The notes below the pieces were generated by a model. That model was not told the origin of the DNA, did no database searches, and saw only the letters and a program-made list of their open reading frames with translations. Positions 18,455 to 27,943 of a stretch of DNA of 64,000 bases are shown piece by piece. This stretch comes from Alistipes sp. Lineage in GTDB: Bacteria > Bacteroidota > Bacteroidia > Bacteroidales > Rikenellaceae. Both the position numbers and the translations under genes were made by a program. Numbering within the stretch: the first letter of the stretch is position 1; every line of letters begins with the position of its first letter. The DNA is taken from assembly GCA_017937125.1 (NCBI GenBank), contig JAGBEH010000010.1:1-64000 (forward strand). Reading direction: 5' to 3'.

Positions 18455-20107
18455 TTATTTGTAACATACGTATATCGACCCGAATCTGATTATGGTCTGT
18501 TGCTTGATATTCTTGTTTACCACCTTGTTGTCCATTATGACATCCTTTTCGGGATTGGCGCGTATCTGAGAGAGTTTCGTACTCGCGGGACTTATGGCTA
18601 TGAGCACCTTATCCCTGCCGAACATCGATTGCGGCAGGGCATACATATGCTGTTGCAGACCCATTCCGCAGTCGTAACCCGTGGGCAGCGGCTTGGGGTT
18701 GCCCGAGCCTTCGACGACTTTCGGCCAGAACGGTACGGGGCGCAGAACGGTCTTGTCGCTGCCCGTGGCGCTGTCCTTGAGCAGCGTCCAGTGTACGCCG
18801 TCGTACGAACACTCCACCTTCCATTCGGCGGGGTAGTTCCACGAACCGTTGGCGTCCTGATTGCCTGCGCCGAAATCGAAGCATAGAGCCATATCCGTCC
18901 CTTTGATTTTCGCGGTCGAGAACTCTATGAGGAACGAATTCACTCCGTTCGCCTTGCCCGCCGCGTCGAACGTGTACCAGTCGGGAGTCGGGGCATTGAA
19001 GAACAGCGCCCCCTTGTAGACGGCACCGCGCTGGTAGGTGTCCAAGGCGTTGAAATCGTTGGTGACCATTATGTACGAGTTGCTCGTGGTCCACATAAAT
19101 CCGCGGCCGACATCGGGCAGGATGCGGTCGCCGCGCACCTCCTTCTTGTTCTCGATGCCCGTTTTAGTCCCCATATACTCGAAGTCGAGCGAGGCGTCGG
19201 TGTTATTTTCGAGGAACCAGCCTATGAGCACCTTGTACGGCGATTTGGCTTTCTTGTCGGCGACGATGTCGTTGCCGTCTACGGGACGTATCGAGTAGCG
19301 TCCCATATTCCCGCCGTAACGGCGCATCTCGGTGTGGACGACGATACCGCTCAAAGCGACCTGCCCCTGCGGGATGCGCTTGCCCGTGCGGCGCCATTGG
19401 CACAGCGTATTGACGGGCATATATATCGCGTCGTTGCGCGAGTCGCGAACGAGGCTCGCCCAGCCGTCCATACGGCTCGTGACCTTGTAGTATTTGGGAT
19501 CTTTCTCGTTGTCGGGATGAAGCTCCGACTTGATGCAGTACGGCTCCCAGATATTGGTGTACGATCCGTCCTTGATAACGAACTCGACCTCCTTCAGCGT
19601 GATGAACGTGTAGACGTCCTCGTCCGTAAGTTCGCCGATGAACTTCTGTTTGGGTACGACAGCCGAGGCGTCGCCTTTTACAGCATCGACGATGTTTTCG
19701 GCCGTCAGGCCGTCTATCGTGTAACGCTCGGGGTCGTTCTCGCGTACTATCTTCGTGCCGCGCAGGTTTATCTTCACCTTGCCGTAACGGTGCAGTTCGT
19801 TGTCCTCGACGCTGGCGAATTTCAGACGGAAACCGTAGCGGCCGTCGGCGCTCTGGATATACGAGGTCTTGTCGTTCGGCGTCAGGTCTACCTGCGATTG
19901 CGATACGTTTACGTTCAGCTCCATATTCTTGCTGTCGCAGTCGCCGATAACGATGCCTTCGATTATGAGGTCGTTTTCTACGGCGACGGGCGCATCGGCC
20001 GATGCCATAGCGCGAACCTTGTCGAAGCTCTGCGGCGTTTGCGCAACGGCGGCGGCGAAGAAAAACGTCGCCGCTGCCGTGAAGTGCAATATTCTGATAA
20101 GTTTCAT
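18455..20107 (-). CDS. Secreted DUF5689-type protein
   Basis: 550 residues. A cleavable signal peptide (FTAAATFFFAAAVAQ) has no lipobox, so the product is periplasmic or secreted. Residues about 25-290 form a DUF5689-type module with the blocks shared by all five paralogs: 'DLIIEGIVIGDCDSKNMELN', 'SYIQSADGRYGFRLKF', 'DPERYTIDGLTAENIV', 'TDEDVYTFITLKEVEFVIKDG' and 'MGRYSIRPVDGNDI'. A beta-rich C-terminal half ends 'IIRFGSIYVCYK'. Its stop is 9 bp... its start lies 9 bp after the stop of the preceding 20117-22870 gene, consistent with one transcript. The role is probably surface or periplasmic glycan binding (inference). Confidence 0.85.
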   Translation of the reverse strand: MKLIRILHFTAAATFFFAAAVAQTPQSFDKVRAMASADAPVAVENDLIIEGIVIGDCDSKNMELNVNVSQSQVDLTPNDKTSYIQSADGRYGFRLKFASVEDNELHRYGKVKINLRGTKIVRENDPERYTIDGLTAENIVDAVKGDASAVVPKQKFIGELTDEDVYTFITLKEVEFVIKDGSYTNIWEPYCIKSELHPDNEKDPKYYKVTSRMDGWASLVRDSRNDAIYMPVNTLCQWRRTGKRIPQGQVALSGIVVHTEMRRYGGNMGRYSIRPVDGNDIVADKKAKSPYKVLIGWFLENNTDASLDFEYMGTKTGIENKKEVRGDRILPDVGRGFMWTTSNSYIMVTNDFNALDTYQRGAVYKGALFFNAPTPDWYTFDAAGKANGVNSFLIEFSTAKIKGTDMALCFDFGAGNQDANGSWNYPAEWKVECSYDGVHWTLLKDSATGSDKTVLRPVPFWPKVVEGSGNPKPLPTGYDCGMGLQQHMYALPQSMFGRDKVLIAISPASTKLSQIRANPEKDVIMDNKVVNKNIKQQTIIRFGSIYVCYK

Positions 20108-20116
20108 ATTACGACC

Positions 20117-21475
20117 TTATTTATAGGATATTACCACGTCTTCGAGCATAAATGCGCTCGGATATTTGAGTGTCGGGGTGCAGTCGATGCCCGTGTCTAT
20201 CGACGAGGTGTACGACGAACCGAACCACGCCAGCCGCAGCGATGCGGGCGAGATTTTCACCATCACCTTCGCGGCTCCCGCGGCCGATGCTGGCAGCGTG
20301 AACTTCTCCTGAATGAAGCCCGAGGGCATCGCCAGCGGCGTGTAGACGTTGAGCGCCGAGCTCGTAACGGGGTTTGTCAGGCTTTGCGGGTTCATATAAT
20401 TGACTGTCGAACGCATTTCGAACTGCTTCGAGCCGTTCACCGTATTGGTGCATTTCGTCCACGTCGAACCGCCGTCGGTCGAGCACTCCACTTTCCAGTA
20501 GAGCGGGAACGAGTGCGTCAGACCTTTGTACATATACTTGGTCGATTTGTTGGCGTTATTCGTCGTTCCTACCTGCATTGCCGACGTGGTGAACGATACG
20601 GCGAGAGTACCCGTTGCCGATGTCGCGGGGAATTCCAAAACGATACCCGTAGTGCCGCCAGTCCAGTTGCCGCCGCTCCATTCGTAGTAGCTTGCCACAT
20701 CGTGGCGGAATATGAGGGCGGTCGATTTCGACTGGCCGTGCATATCGTTGTGCCCGTTCGTTGCCGTGGCGAGATTGTTCGTGCCTTTGGTGCCGTTGAT
20801 GATGCCCGGCTGGTACGAATAGTTGTTCATCGTATTCGCGTCTTTTCCTCCCTCAATCTTCGGGTGCCCCGTAGTCGCACCGTTGATTATCGTCAGGTTC
20901 GTGGAGTAGAGCACCGCCGAACCGTCGGTCAGTCCGTGCGTCGCGTGCATCTTGTTCTGCTGCATCGTCGTGGCGTTGCCTATCTTGTATCCGCCGTTGT
21001 TCACGGTCGCCGCTCCGCCGTTCCAAGCGTACTGCCCGATAGATACGGTCTCTTTGGTCAGCGACCAGCGTGCCAGTACGTTCGTCGCCGAACTCTCTTC
21101 GGCGGGTATGTCGAACGATGCCTCGTCTATCGGGCGGATCTGGTATTTGCCCATATCGCCGTAGGCGGGATCCTCGGTGTGGACGATTATGCCGTTCACC
21201 TTACCTACGCCCTGCGGGACGTGTTTTCCCGTTGCGCTGTCGCGGCGCCACGCGCATTTCGAGTTGATGAGTGCGTATATCGCGTTGTTGTCCGCATCCT
21301 GCATCATCGTCGCCAGATTGTCGCGGAATTGATTGGATGCCGTGCATCCGAGCATCGTCTCCGTGGTGTAGGTATAGGGCCCGTCCTTTACGACGAACTC
21401 CATATCCGTCAGCGTCGTGCAGGTGTAGACGTCCTCGTCGGTAAGGGTCGCGATGGTGCGCTCCTTGGAGACTAT
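20117..21475 (-). repeat. Long direct repeat, copy 2
   Basis: Encodes the same module as 15559-16920 ('SKERTIATLTDED' to 'AFMLEDVVISYK') with a few substitutions and a variable Gly/Asn/Thr loop around 20745-21010. Homologous recombination between the copies could delete or rearrange the intervening 4.5 kb. Confidence 0.85.
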
Positions 21476-22870
21476 GTCTGCGGGCGAACCTGCCGCTTCG
21501 ACTTCGATGTCGTCAGCCTTTATGCCGCTCAACGTGTAACGTTTCGGGGAATCCTCCATAGTGAGGGTCTTGCCGTCGAGATAGAGACGTATCTTGTCGC
21601 CGCGATGCAGCGTGTTGTCGGCCGCAGTTGCGAATTGCAGGCGGAAACCGTATTTTCCGTCCTCGCTTTGGGCGTATCCCGTTTTCGCCGTTGCCGTGAA
21701 GTCGATTCTGTTCACCGACGTGTTGGGGTTCTTCTCCGTATTGAGGTCGTCCCTGTCGCTGGTGACGCGTACTGTTATGTAGTCGCGGTAATCTTCGTCG
21801 CTCGGGTAGGTTTGAGACCCTGCCGATGTCTGCATAGCGCGCAATGCTTCGGCTGTAACCGTCCTCGGCATTACCTCGCCGCGTTGCAGGAATTTCAGGA
21901 CACCCTCCGTTACCGTTCCGTTGAGGTCGGTATGCGAGACGGTTATGGTCGCCGAACGTTTGATGCCGTCGTTCGCCGCACAGTCGAATGTTACGGCACC
22001 CTCCTCGACGGCGATGTTCGAGATATAATCTTTCGCGTCGCCTTCATATGCGGTCGATACCGTCATTGCGCCGTAGAGCGCAGAGATGTTCGACGCGAAG
22101 GAGGCGGCGATGCCTTGATGTTCGTCTTTCGAAACGACCACGTCCGCGAAGTCGATGTACGCCTTGCGGTTGCTTTGGTCTATGACGGTTTCGGCGCGGT
22201 ATTCCTTGCCCTCGGCATCCGTCGTGCTCATCGCTATCGACGCCTTACGCGCCTTGTCGCCCGCATTTTCCGCAATCTTGAAAGATACGTATGCGCTTTC
22301 GGGAGCATCTTCGCTGCTGTCGGTTGCAGCGCGCGAGGGATGGTACTGCAAATCGGAGATCCAGCCGCCTTCACCCTCGTCGTAGAGCGCGACGGGCTTC
22401 AGCTCTTCGAGCAGCGTCTCCGGAAGGTTGGTGTCGAGTGTCAGACGCCCCTCATAGGCGCCTGCGGCGAACTGCAACGAGTTTTTATCGAATGCGAGTT
22501 TGGGATTTGTAAGTCCCGGGCGCTGTGTGAGGCGGATGATCTGCTCCTTGCCGTTGCCGCGCAGGATAACGTTCACCATACGCGACAAGCCCGTGTTTTC
22601 CGAGTAAGAGAAGCGTATGAAAGCGGTGCCTTTGCCCGATGTGCGGTCCAAAGCGCCCCACGAGATCTCCTCCGAGAGCGAAGCCTCCCATTTCCCGTCG
22701 CAGTAGCAGCCGAAAGTTATCCGTCCCTCGTCGGCATCGAAAATAAGGGCGTTGGAATCTACGGCCATATCGAATTTCTCCTCGAAATCGCGGTTGCATC
22801 CGCCCGCTGCGAGTGCCGCTGCGAGCGCAACGGCTGCGAGAAACCTTTTTGTTTTATATACGGTGTTCAT
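20117..22870 (-). CDS. Multi-BACON/DUF5689-type lipoprotein
   Basis: 917 residues from ATG 22870; an in-frame ATG at 22882 is also possible. The lipobox is AAGGC. Three to four N-terminal beta-sandwich repeats of about 80-90 residues (to about residue 350) look like BACON domains ('GKWEASLSEEISWGAL', 'VNVILRGNGKEQIIRLTQRPG', 'LKFLQRGEVMP'). A DUF5689-type module follows (about 355-600), then a C-terminal sandwich nearly identical to that of the fimbrillin-like gene. It begins 4-16 bp after the susD stop, the position usually occupied in such loci by a surface glycan-binding protein, which is my best guess for its role. Confidence 0.85.
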   Translation of the reverse strand: MNTVYKTKRFLAAVALAAALAAGGCNRDFEEKFDMAVDSNALIFDADEGRITFGCYCDGKWEASLSEEISWGALDRTSGKGTAFIRFSYSENTGLSRMVNVILRGNGKEQIIRLTQRPGLTNPKLAFDKNSLQFAAGAYEGRLTLDTNLPETLLEELKPVALYDEGEGGWISDLQYHPSRAATDSSEDAPESAYVSFKIAENAGDKARKASIAMSTTDAEGKEYRAETVIDQSNRKAYIDFADVVVSKDEHQGIAASFASNISALYGAMTVSTAYEGDAKDYISNIAVEEGAVTFDCAANDGIKRSATITVSHTDLNGTVTEGVLKFLQRGEVMPRTVTAEALRAMQTSAGSQTYPSDEDYRDYITVRVTSDRDDLNTEKNPNTSVNRIDFTATAKTGYAQSEDGKYGFRLQFATAADNTLHRGDKIRLYLDGKTLTMEDSPKRYTLSGIKADDIEVEAAGSPADIVSKERTIATLTDEDVYTCTTLTDMEFVVKDGPYTYTTETMLGCTASNQFRDNLATMMQDADNNAIYALINSKCAWRRDSATGKHVPQGVGKVNGIIVHTEDPAYGDMGKYQIRPIDEASFDIPAEESSATNVLARWSLTKETVSIGQYAWNGGAATVNNGGYKIGNATTMQQNKMHATHGLTDGSAVLYSTNLTIINGATTGHPKIEGGKDANTMNNYSYQPGIINGTKGTNNLATATNGHNDMHGQSKSTALIFRHDVASYYEWSGGNWTGGTTGIVLEFPATSATGTLAVSFTTSAMQVGTTNNANKSTKYMYKGLTHSFPLYWKVECSTDGGSTWTKCTNTVNGSKQFEMRSTVNYMNPQSLTNPVTSSALNVYTPLAMPSGFIQEKFTLPASAAGAAKVMVKISPASLRLAWFGSSYTSSIDTGIDCTPTLKYPSAFMLEDVVISYK

Positions 22871-22886
22871 AGTGTTGTTCATTGGG

Positions 22887-24536
22887 TTATAAGCCTGCGG
22901 CCTTGTATTCGTCATTTGTCAGCACACCGCCGGACAATGCGCACTGCGTGTCGGGTATGGGGTAGTAGCGATGGCAGGGGCGCATCTTCTCCTTGAGGCG
23001 GGTGTAATTGGTGTAATTGTATGTCTGCTCGTACCATATGCCCCAGCGTACGAGGTCGAACTTGCGTTGGAATTCGCCGCCGAGCTCTTTCGCGCGCTCG
23101 TTGCGGATCTCCACCGTCAGGTCTTCGAAGCCCGAGAAACTCGTGTAGAGGTCGATGCCCGCACGCGCCTTTATCATATTGAGGTAGCGCATCGATTCGA
23201 CATCGTTCTCCAGCTGGCAGTAGCATTCCGAGAGCATAAGCACCGCGTCGGCATAGCGGAACAGGTGATAGTTGTTGCCGTCGGCCGTATTGACTATGTC
23301 GGGACACCAGAACTGCGGGCCCGGCCACACTACGCCGTACTGCCGTACAAACGTGAAGGTGTCGCCCGTTTCGAGGTTGCCCAGACCGAGCTTGTAGACC
23401 ACGCGGCGATCGACCTTCTTCCCGCGGATTTCGAATGTCTTGAGAGCGTCGAGGTCAATCTTCGTGTAGTAGCGGTTTTGGTCTTTCCACAATTCATCGT
23501 CGTAGGTGAGCGGCAGGGGATTGAACAACCCGCCCTCTTGGGTGCTGGCCGTCTCCTCCTTCTTGCCGTTGTTCGCAGGGCGGAATATGCCGTAGTAGTT
23601 GTTGCCGCGCAGCGAGTTCCATCCGGGGATGGAGGTGCCGTATTCGCTTAAATATACGCCGTTGAAGATGCCGTCGCCTTCGTGGCGGGGCATCATTATG
23701 CAGGCTACGTTGCCGTTGTACTTTACGCCCGTGTTCGACCATTCGTGCTGAAGTTCGAATATCGATTCATCGACATTCTTGTAGCGCCACATATTCTTCT
23801 CCCAAGGGTAGCGCTCTTCGGTCAGCTCGCCGTAGATCTCCTCGAGCTTGTGCAGCGGGATGAGGGCGCTTTCGAAATCCTCGTTCCACATAGCGAATTT
23901 CGCCATCAGCATATATCCGAATGCCGCTCCGGCACGGTTTTCCTTGACCTCGTTTGCACGCACCTGTTCGAGATACTGCTGGTGCATATCGATTTGGTCG
24001 TAGAGCGTTTGCCGAGTGTCGTAGGCGCTCATACGGGGCAAGCGGCGCAGCCTCTCCTGCGTCTCGATGCAGTCCACACGCTCGGTGTAGAACGGGACGT
24101 CGCCGAAGAAGCAGGTAAGTATGTAGTAGTAGAATGCGCGCATAACGACGGCCTCGGCCACCATAGACATCTTGGCCGTCTCGTCGATGTCGGCGGCGGA
24201 GATGCAATCGACGCATTCGTTGCAGTACATAACGCCCTTGTACGCCTGCGTCCAGACGTTTTTGCCCATCTGCGGTTTGGCGGGCGTGACGTCGAGAACG
24301 GCGTCTACCGTACTCGATGTGCAGTACCATATGTCCGTACAGCCCTCGACTGCCATCATAAAGTTGGCGGTGAAAATCGAGTTGAGCGGTATGTAGCACG
24401 AATTCAGTGCCGCGCGGCATTGTGTTTCGTTCTTGTAAAACGACAGGTGGTTTACGAACGATGTCGGCTTCTCTTCGAGGTTGCACGATACGAAAAGCGC
24501 GGCGACCAGTGATAGCAACAGATATTTGGTTTTCAT
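22887..24536 (-). CDS. RagB/SusD family outer membrane lipoprotein
   Basis: 549 residues. The lipoprotein leader ends in VSC (cysteine 18). The body has the SusD-like helical TPR scaffold: an early 'FYKNETQCRAALNSCYIPLNSIF' region, 'EAVVMRAFYYYILTCFFGDVPFYTERVD' (the conserved RA-x-AY-x-L-x-x-xYGDVP family block) and a C-terminal 'NMIKARAGIDLY...EIRNERAKELGGEFQRKFDLVRWG' block. SusD proteins cap the SusC barrel at the surface and bind the ligand for TonB-driven uptake. Its start lies 27 bp after the susC stop. Ligand unknown. Confidence 0.95.
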   Translation of the reverse strand: MKTKYLLLSLVAALFVSCNLEEKPTSFVNHLSFYKNETQCRAALNSCYIPLNSIFTANFMMAVEGCTDIWYCTSSTVDAVLDVTPAKPQMGKNVWTQAYKGVMYCNECVDCISAADIDETAKMSMVAEAVVMRAFYYYILTCFFGDVPFYTERVDCIETQERLRRLPRMSAYDTRQTLYDQIDMHQQYLEQVRANEVKENRAGAAFGYMLMAKFAMWNEDFESALIPLHKLEEIYGELTEERYPWEKNMWRYKNVDESIFELQHEWSNTGVKYNGNVACIMMPRHEGDGIFNGVYLSEYGTSIPGWNSLRGNNYYGIFRPANNGKKEETASTQEGGLFNPLPLTYDDELWKDQNRYYTKIDLDALKTFEIRGKKVDRRVVYKLGLGNLETGDTFTFVRQYGVVWPGPQFWCPDIVNTADGNNYHLFRYADAVLMLSECYCQLENDVESMRYLNMIKARAGIDLYTSFSGFEDLTVEIRNERAKELGGEFQRKFDLVRWGIWYEQTYNYTNYTRLKEKMRPCHRYYPIPDTQCALSGGVLTNDEYKAAGL

Positions 24537-24563
24537 TTAATGTTTCGTTTTAAGAGTTCGACA

Positions 24564-27500
24564 TCAGTATCTAAGTTGCAGGCTGAAGACGAATGTTCTG
24601 GAACGCGGGTAGGCGCCCAGGTCCACGCGTCGCAGCGTCGAACCGCCGCTTTCGGTCGAGACGTCGGGGTCGAAGCCGTTGTAACGGCTCCAGAGCCACA
24701 GGTTCTCGCCGCTGAGGCTGAGAGTTATGTCGCGCAGCGCCTTGGTCTTCTTGCGAAGGTCGAACGTGTAGGATATGTTCACGCTCTTCAGGCGCAGGTA
24801 CGAGGCGTCGTGGATTTGCAGGTCGCTCGGCACGAGAATGTCGTCCGTGCCCGCGCGGGGCAGATTCGAGTCGGGATTGCGCACGGGGTGCCACGCATTG
24901 AGCATATACCTGTACTGGTTGGTGGCGTAACCGCCGCCCATCGCCAGCTCGGAATAGTTGTATATTTTGCCTCCGAGCGAGTACGAGAAGTAAACGCCTA
25001 TTTTCAGCTGCCCGATGTGGAACGTGTTCTGCATACCGCCGTACAGCACGGGGTCGGAGTTGCCCATATAGACGAGGTCCTCCTCCGACAGGATGCCGTC
25101 GTTGTTGGTATCCACATATTTGGGATAACCGCGCATCTGGCTGGGGTTGGTGTTGGTGCTCGACGAGACGTACGAATGCGTGACGTTGTTGCGCTCGTAC
25201 TGCTCGGCCGTTTTCCATACGCCCGCGTACTTGAAACCCCAAAGCGAGTTGAGCGGGTAGCCCGATTTGTAACCGTACATCATATAGTTGGTGTTGCCGC
25301 CGCTCTGGAGGGCGCTGACGTACTCCTCCTGGCCGATGTCGTCCACCATCTGCTTGTTGTGCGAGAGGGTGAGGCTCGTGGTCCACTGGAATTTGGGTTT
25401 TACGATGTTGCGGCTTTCGATGGTGACCTCTATACCCTTGTTCGAGGTTTGGCCGATATTGGTATAACGGCTCGTATAACCCGTGACGTGAGGGGTTTGG
25501 AGCGTCAGCAGCAGGTCGTTGGTCTTGGACCAGTAGCCTTCGACCGTGAAACTCAGACGGTTGTCGAATGCCGCGAAATCCAGGGCGACGTTGTAGAGCG
25601 TGGTTTTCTCCCACGTCAGGTTGGGATTTTCGTTGCGCGAGGGGTAGAATGCGGCCGATTGCGATCCGTCGAACAGATAGCCGTTCGTCGTCGTGCCGTA
25701 GGCTTCGAGCGAGCGGTATGCCGCGATGGCATCGTTACCCGTACGGCCTGCGCTCAAACGTATCGCCAGTTCGTCGAGCCAGCGTGCCGATTTCATAAAC
25801 CGCTCGTTGCGTATGTTCCATTTTATGGCGCCCGACGGGAAGAATCCCCACTTGTGGTTGGCGGCGAAACTCGACGAGGCATCGGCGCGGGCGGTAAACG
25901 TGATATAGTAGCGTTGCTTATAATTATAGTTCGCGCGCGCGAGGACCGATTCGCGTACGACCTTGCTCGATTGGGTCGAGGCGGTATAGTTGTCCTTGCT
26001 CATAATGCCGTTCATATTGTTCCACTTCAGGTCGTCGGTGACCAAACCTACGGCCTTCAGCGAGAAACGGTTGATTATCTCGCTCGAAGCGGTGAAACCG
26101 CCCATTATGTCGAAATAGTGTCCCGAACGGAACTTGCGGGAATAGGTTATGGTGTTCTCGCTCGTCAGACGGCGTGCATCGCCTTCGTAACGGTAGGCGT
26201 CCGAACCTTCGCCTTCGGTCTTTTTCGGCAGGTCGCTGGGCCAGAACTGGTAGTCGTGGCGCTGGTAGACCATATACGAGTTCTGGCTGCGTATGCGCAG
26301 GCCTTTCACGGGCGTGAAGGTGAATATCAGCACGTCGGTGTTGGTCATCTGCTCGCTGAAGTTGTCGATCATATCGGTGCAGACGCGCGGCGTGTTGAAT
26401 TTCGTGCCGTTTTCGTAGATGGGGTTGGTGTCGTCGTAGATGCCGATCATCGGAGAGAGGTAAATGGCTCCGCCCCAGATATTGGTTCCGCCGATAGCCG
26501 CCTTGTTGGCGTCGTTGCGACGGAACGTATAGCTGCCCTTGAAGCCTACTTCGAACCACTTCGCGAATTTGTGGTTGATGTTGAAACGCCCCGTTATGCG
26601 GCGGAAACCGCTGCTGCGGATGATACCCGGAGTGTCGTTGTAACCGAGGGCGGCATAGTAGTTCGTGTTTTTGTTGCGGCCGCTTACCGAGAGGTTGTAG
26701 TTCTGGTAGATGGTCGTGCGGGTGATGGCGTCGAGCCAGTCGGTGCCTTTGCCCCACTCGTTAGGGTCGCGGACGATCGGACGGCTGTCGTTGAAGTTGC
26801 TGCCGAAATATGAACGGTCGTTTTGGTAGCGGGCGAATTCCCGTGCATCCATAAGGTCGAGCTTGCGTGCTATGGACGAGACGCCGATATCGGCCTTGGC
26901 CGTCACCGTGGGACGCGATGTGGTGCCGCTGCCCTTTTTGGTCGTCACTATAACGACGCCGTTCGAACCGCGCGAACCGTATATCGCCGTCGATGAAGCG
27001 TCCTTGAGCACCGAGACCGATTCGATGTCGGCAGAGTTGATGTCCGACAGGTCGCTGACGGCATCTATCACGCCGTCCACGACTATGAGCGGCTCGTTGG
27101 ATGCCGTGATCGAGCGTGTACCGCGGATACGTATCGAGGTCGTGGCGCTGGGGTCTCCCGAGGTGGACATAATGTCTACGCCCGCGATGCGCCCCTGCAA
27201 GGCTTGGTCTACGGAGGTTACGGGCGAGTCCTTGATGTCGGACATCTTGACGTTGGCCACGGAGCCCGTAAGGTCGGTTTTCTTTACCTGGCCGTAGCCT
27301 ATGACGACCACTTCGTTGATCGCCAGTGCCGGATCGGGCGCGAGTTCTATGTCGAGAACGGTGCGTTTGCCGATTACGACCTGTTGGGTGAGATAACCCA
27401 GATAGGAGAATTCGAGAATGCCCTTTTCGGCCTCTACCGAGATTTGGAAAGCACCTTGGGCATCTGTCGTGGTGCCTCGTTTGCCGTCGGGGGTCGAAAC

Positions 27501-27675
27501 CGTCGCTCCGATGAGCGGGTTGCCTTCGGCATCCTTTACGAAACCTTTGACGGTAACGTTCTTTTGCGCCGTTTGCGAAAAAACGCTCAGGGGGCTAAGC
27601 GTAAGCAGGAGAATCAGAATCCCCCCCCCCGAATTTTCGGGCTAAATGGCGCGTAGATAGTAGATTTGCAGTCAT
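24564..27675 (-). CDS. SusC/RagA TonB-dependent receptor, out of frame at a G10 run
   Basis: Outer membrane TonB-dependent transporter, partner of SusD. The ATG at 27675 opens MTANLLSTRHLARKFGGG; the next bases are a G10 run (27621-27630). With 10 G the frame meets a stop after about 26 codons. With 9 G it continues ILILLLTLSPLSVFSQ (signal peptide end), a carboxypeptidase-regulatory-like domain ('VKGFVKDAEGNPLIGATV'), a TonB-box-like stretch, the plug ('VVVIGYGQVKKTDLTGSV') and a barrel ending 'FVFSLQLRY', about 1036 residues. No ATG, GTG or TTG in frame replaces the lost start before the GTG at 27311, which would delete the signal peptide. It is therefore either a phase-OFF allele or a sequence error in the run. 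Confidence 0.9.
27621..27630 (-). repeat. G10 homopolymer in the susC signal-peptide codons
   Basis: Ten consecutive G on the coding strand, immediately after the codons for ARKF. Nine (or twelve) G would restore the reading frame. This is the usual architecture of translational phase variation by slipped-strand mispairing. Confidence 0.85.
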
Positions 27676-27716
27676 TTATGTGAAGTTTATGGATGTTGGA
27701 GCATATTGCCTCGAAA

Positions 27717-27746
27717 CAAAGATAGTAAAAAATTCCCCCCCCCAAA
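27717..27746 (-). promoter_or_regulatory. susC promoter with a G9 run in its spacer
   Basis: On the minus strand TTTG (27743-27746) and TATCTTTG (27717-27724) are separated by 18 bp, versus 19-20 bp at the other good promoters in this window. The spacer begins with a G run (9 in total counting the last base of the -33 box, 27735-27743). Gain of one or two G would bring the spacing to 19-20. Transcription would start near 27710, about 35 nt before ATG 27675. Confidence 0.75.
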
Positions 27747-27887
27747 TATTTTGCGCGAAAAAATGTACAAAGAAAACAAATAAATTTTCGTGCTTGTCAT
27801 ATGTTTTTGTCGCAAAGCTTTTGCATTTTATTTCCTTTGTGCGCGTAGAAATGTCCGAATCGCCTTCACAAAGGTATCCGAAACGAA

Positions 27888-27921
27888 ACGGCGCCCGACG
27901 ATCTAAACCGTCGGGCGCCGT
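27888..27921 (-). terminator. Terminator of the galactose/GDPD operon
   Basis: ACGGCGCCCGACG pairs with CGTCGGGCGCCGT around an 8-nt loop, followed on the minus strand by TTTCGTTTCGG. It lies 23 bp after the galK stop and isolates the susC promoter from the upstream operon. Confidence 0.85.
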
Positions 27922-27943
27922 TGGTGGCAGATATATGCGGAGG

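Noticed and set aside
19334-22996. 1220-residue forward ORF antisense to the DUF5689-type genes
   Set aside because: It mirrors real minus-strand genes with signal peptides, domains and consistent gene spacing. Its product is Arg/His/Val-rich low-similarity sequence. It is a shadow created by the base composition of the coding strand.
24540-26813. 757-residue forward ORF antisense to susC
   Set aside because: The minus strand encodes an unmistakable SusC barrel over the same interval. The forward product has no recognisable features.
27311-27311. GTG 27311 as the real start of susC
   Set aside because: It would remove the signal peptide and the carboxypeptidase-regulatory-like domain that are both encoded in frame just upstream; the frameshift explanation fits far better.
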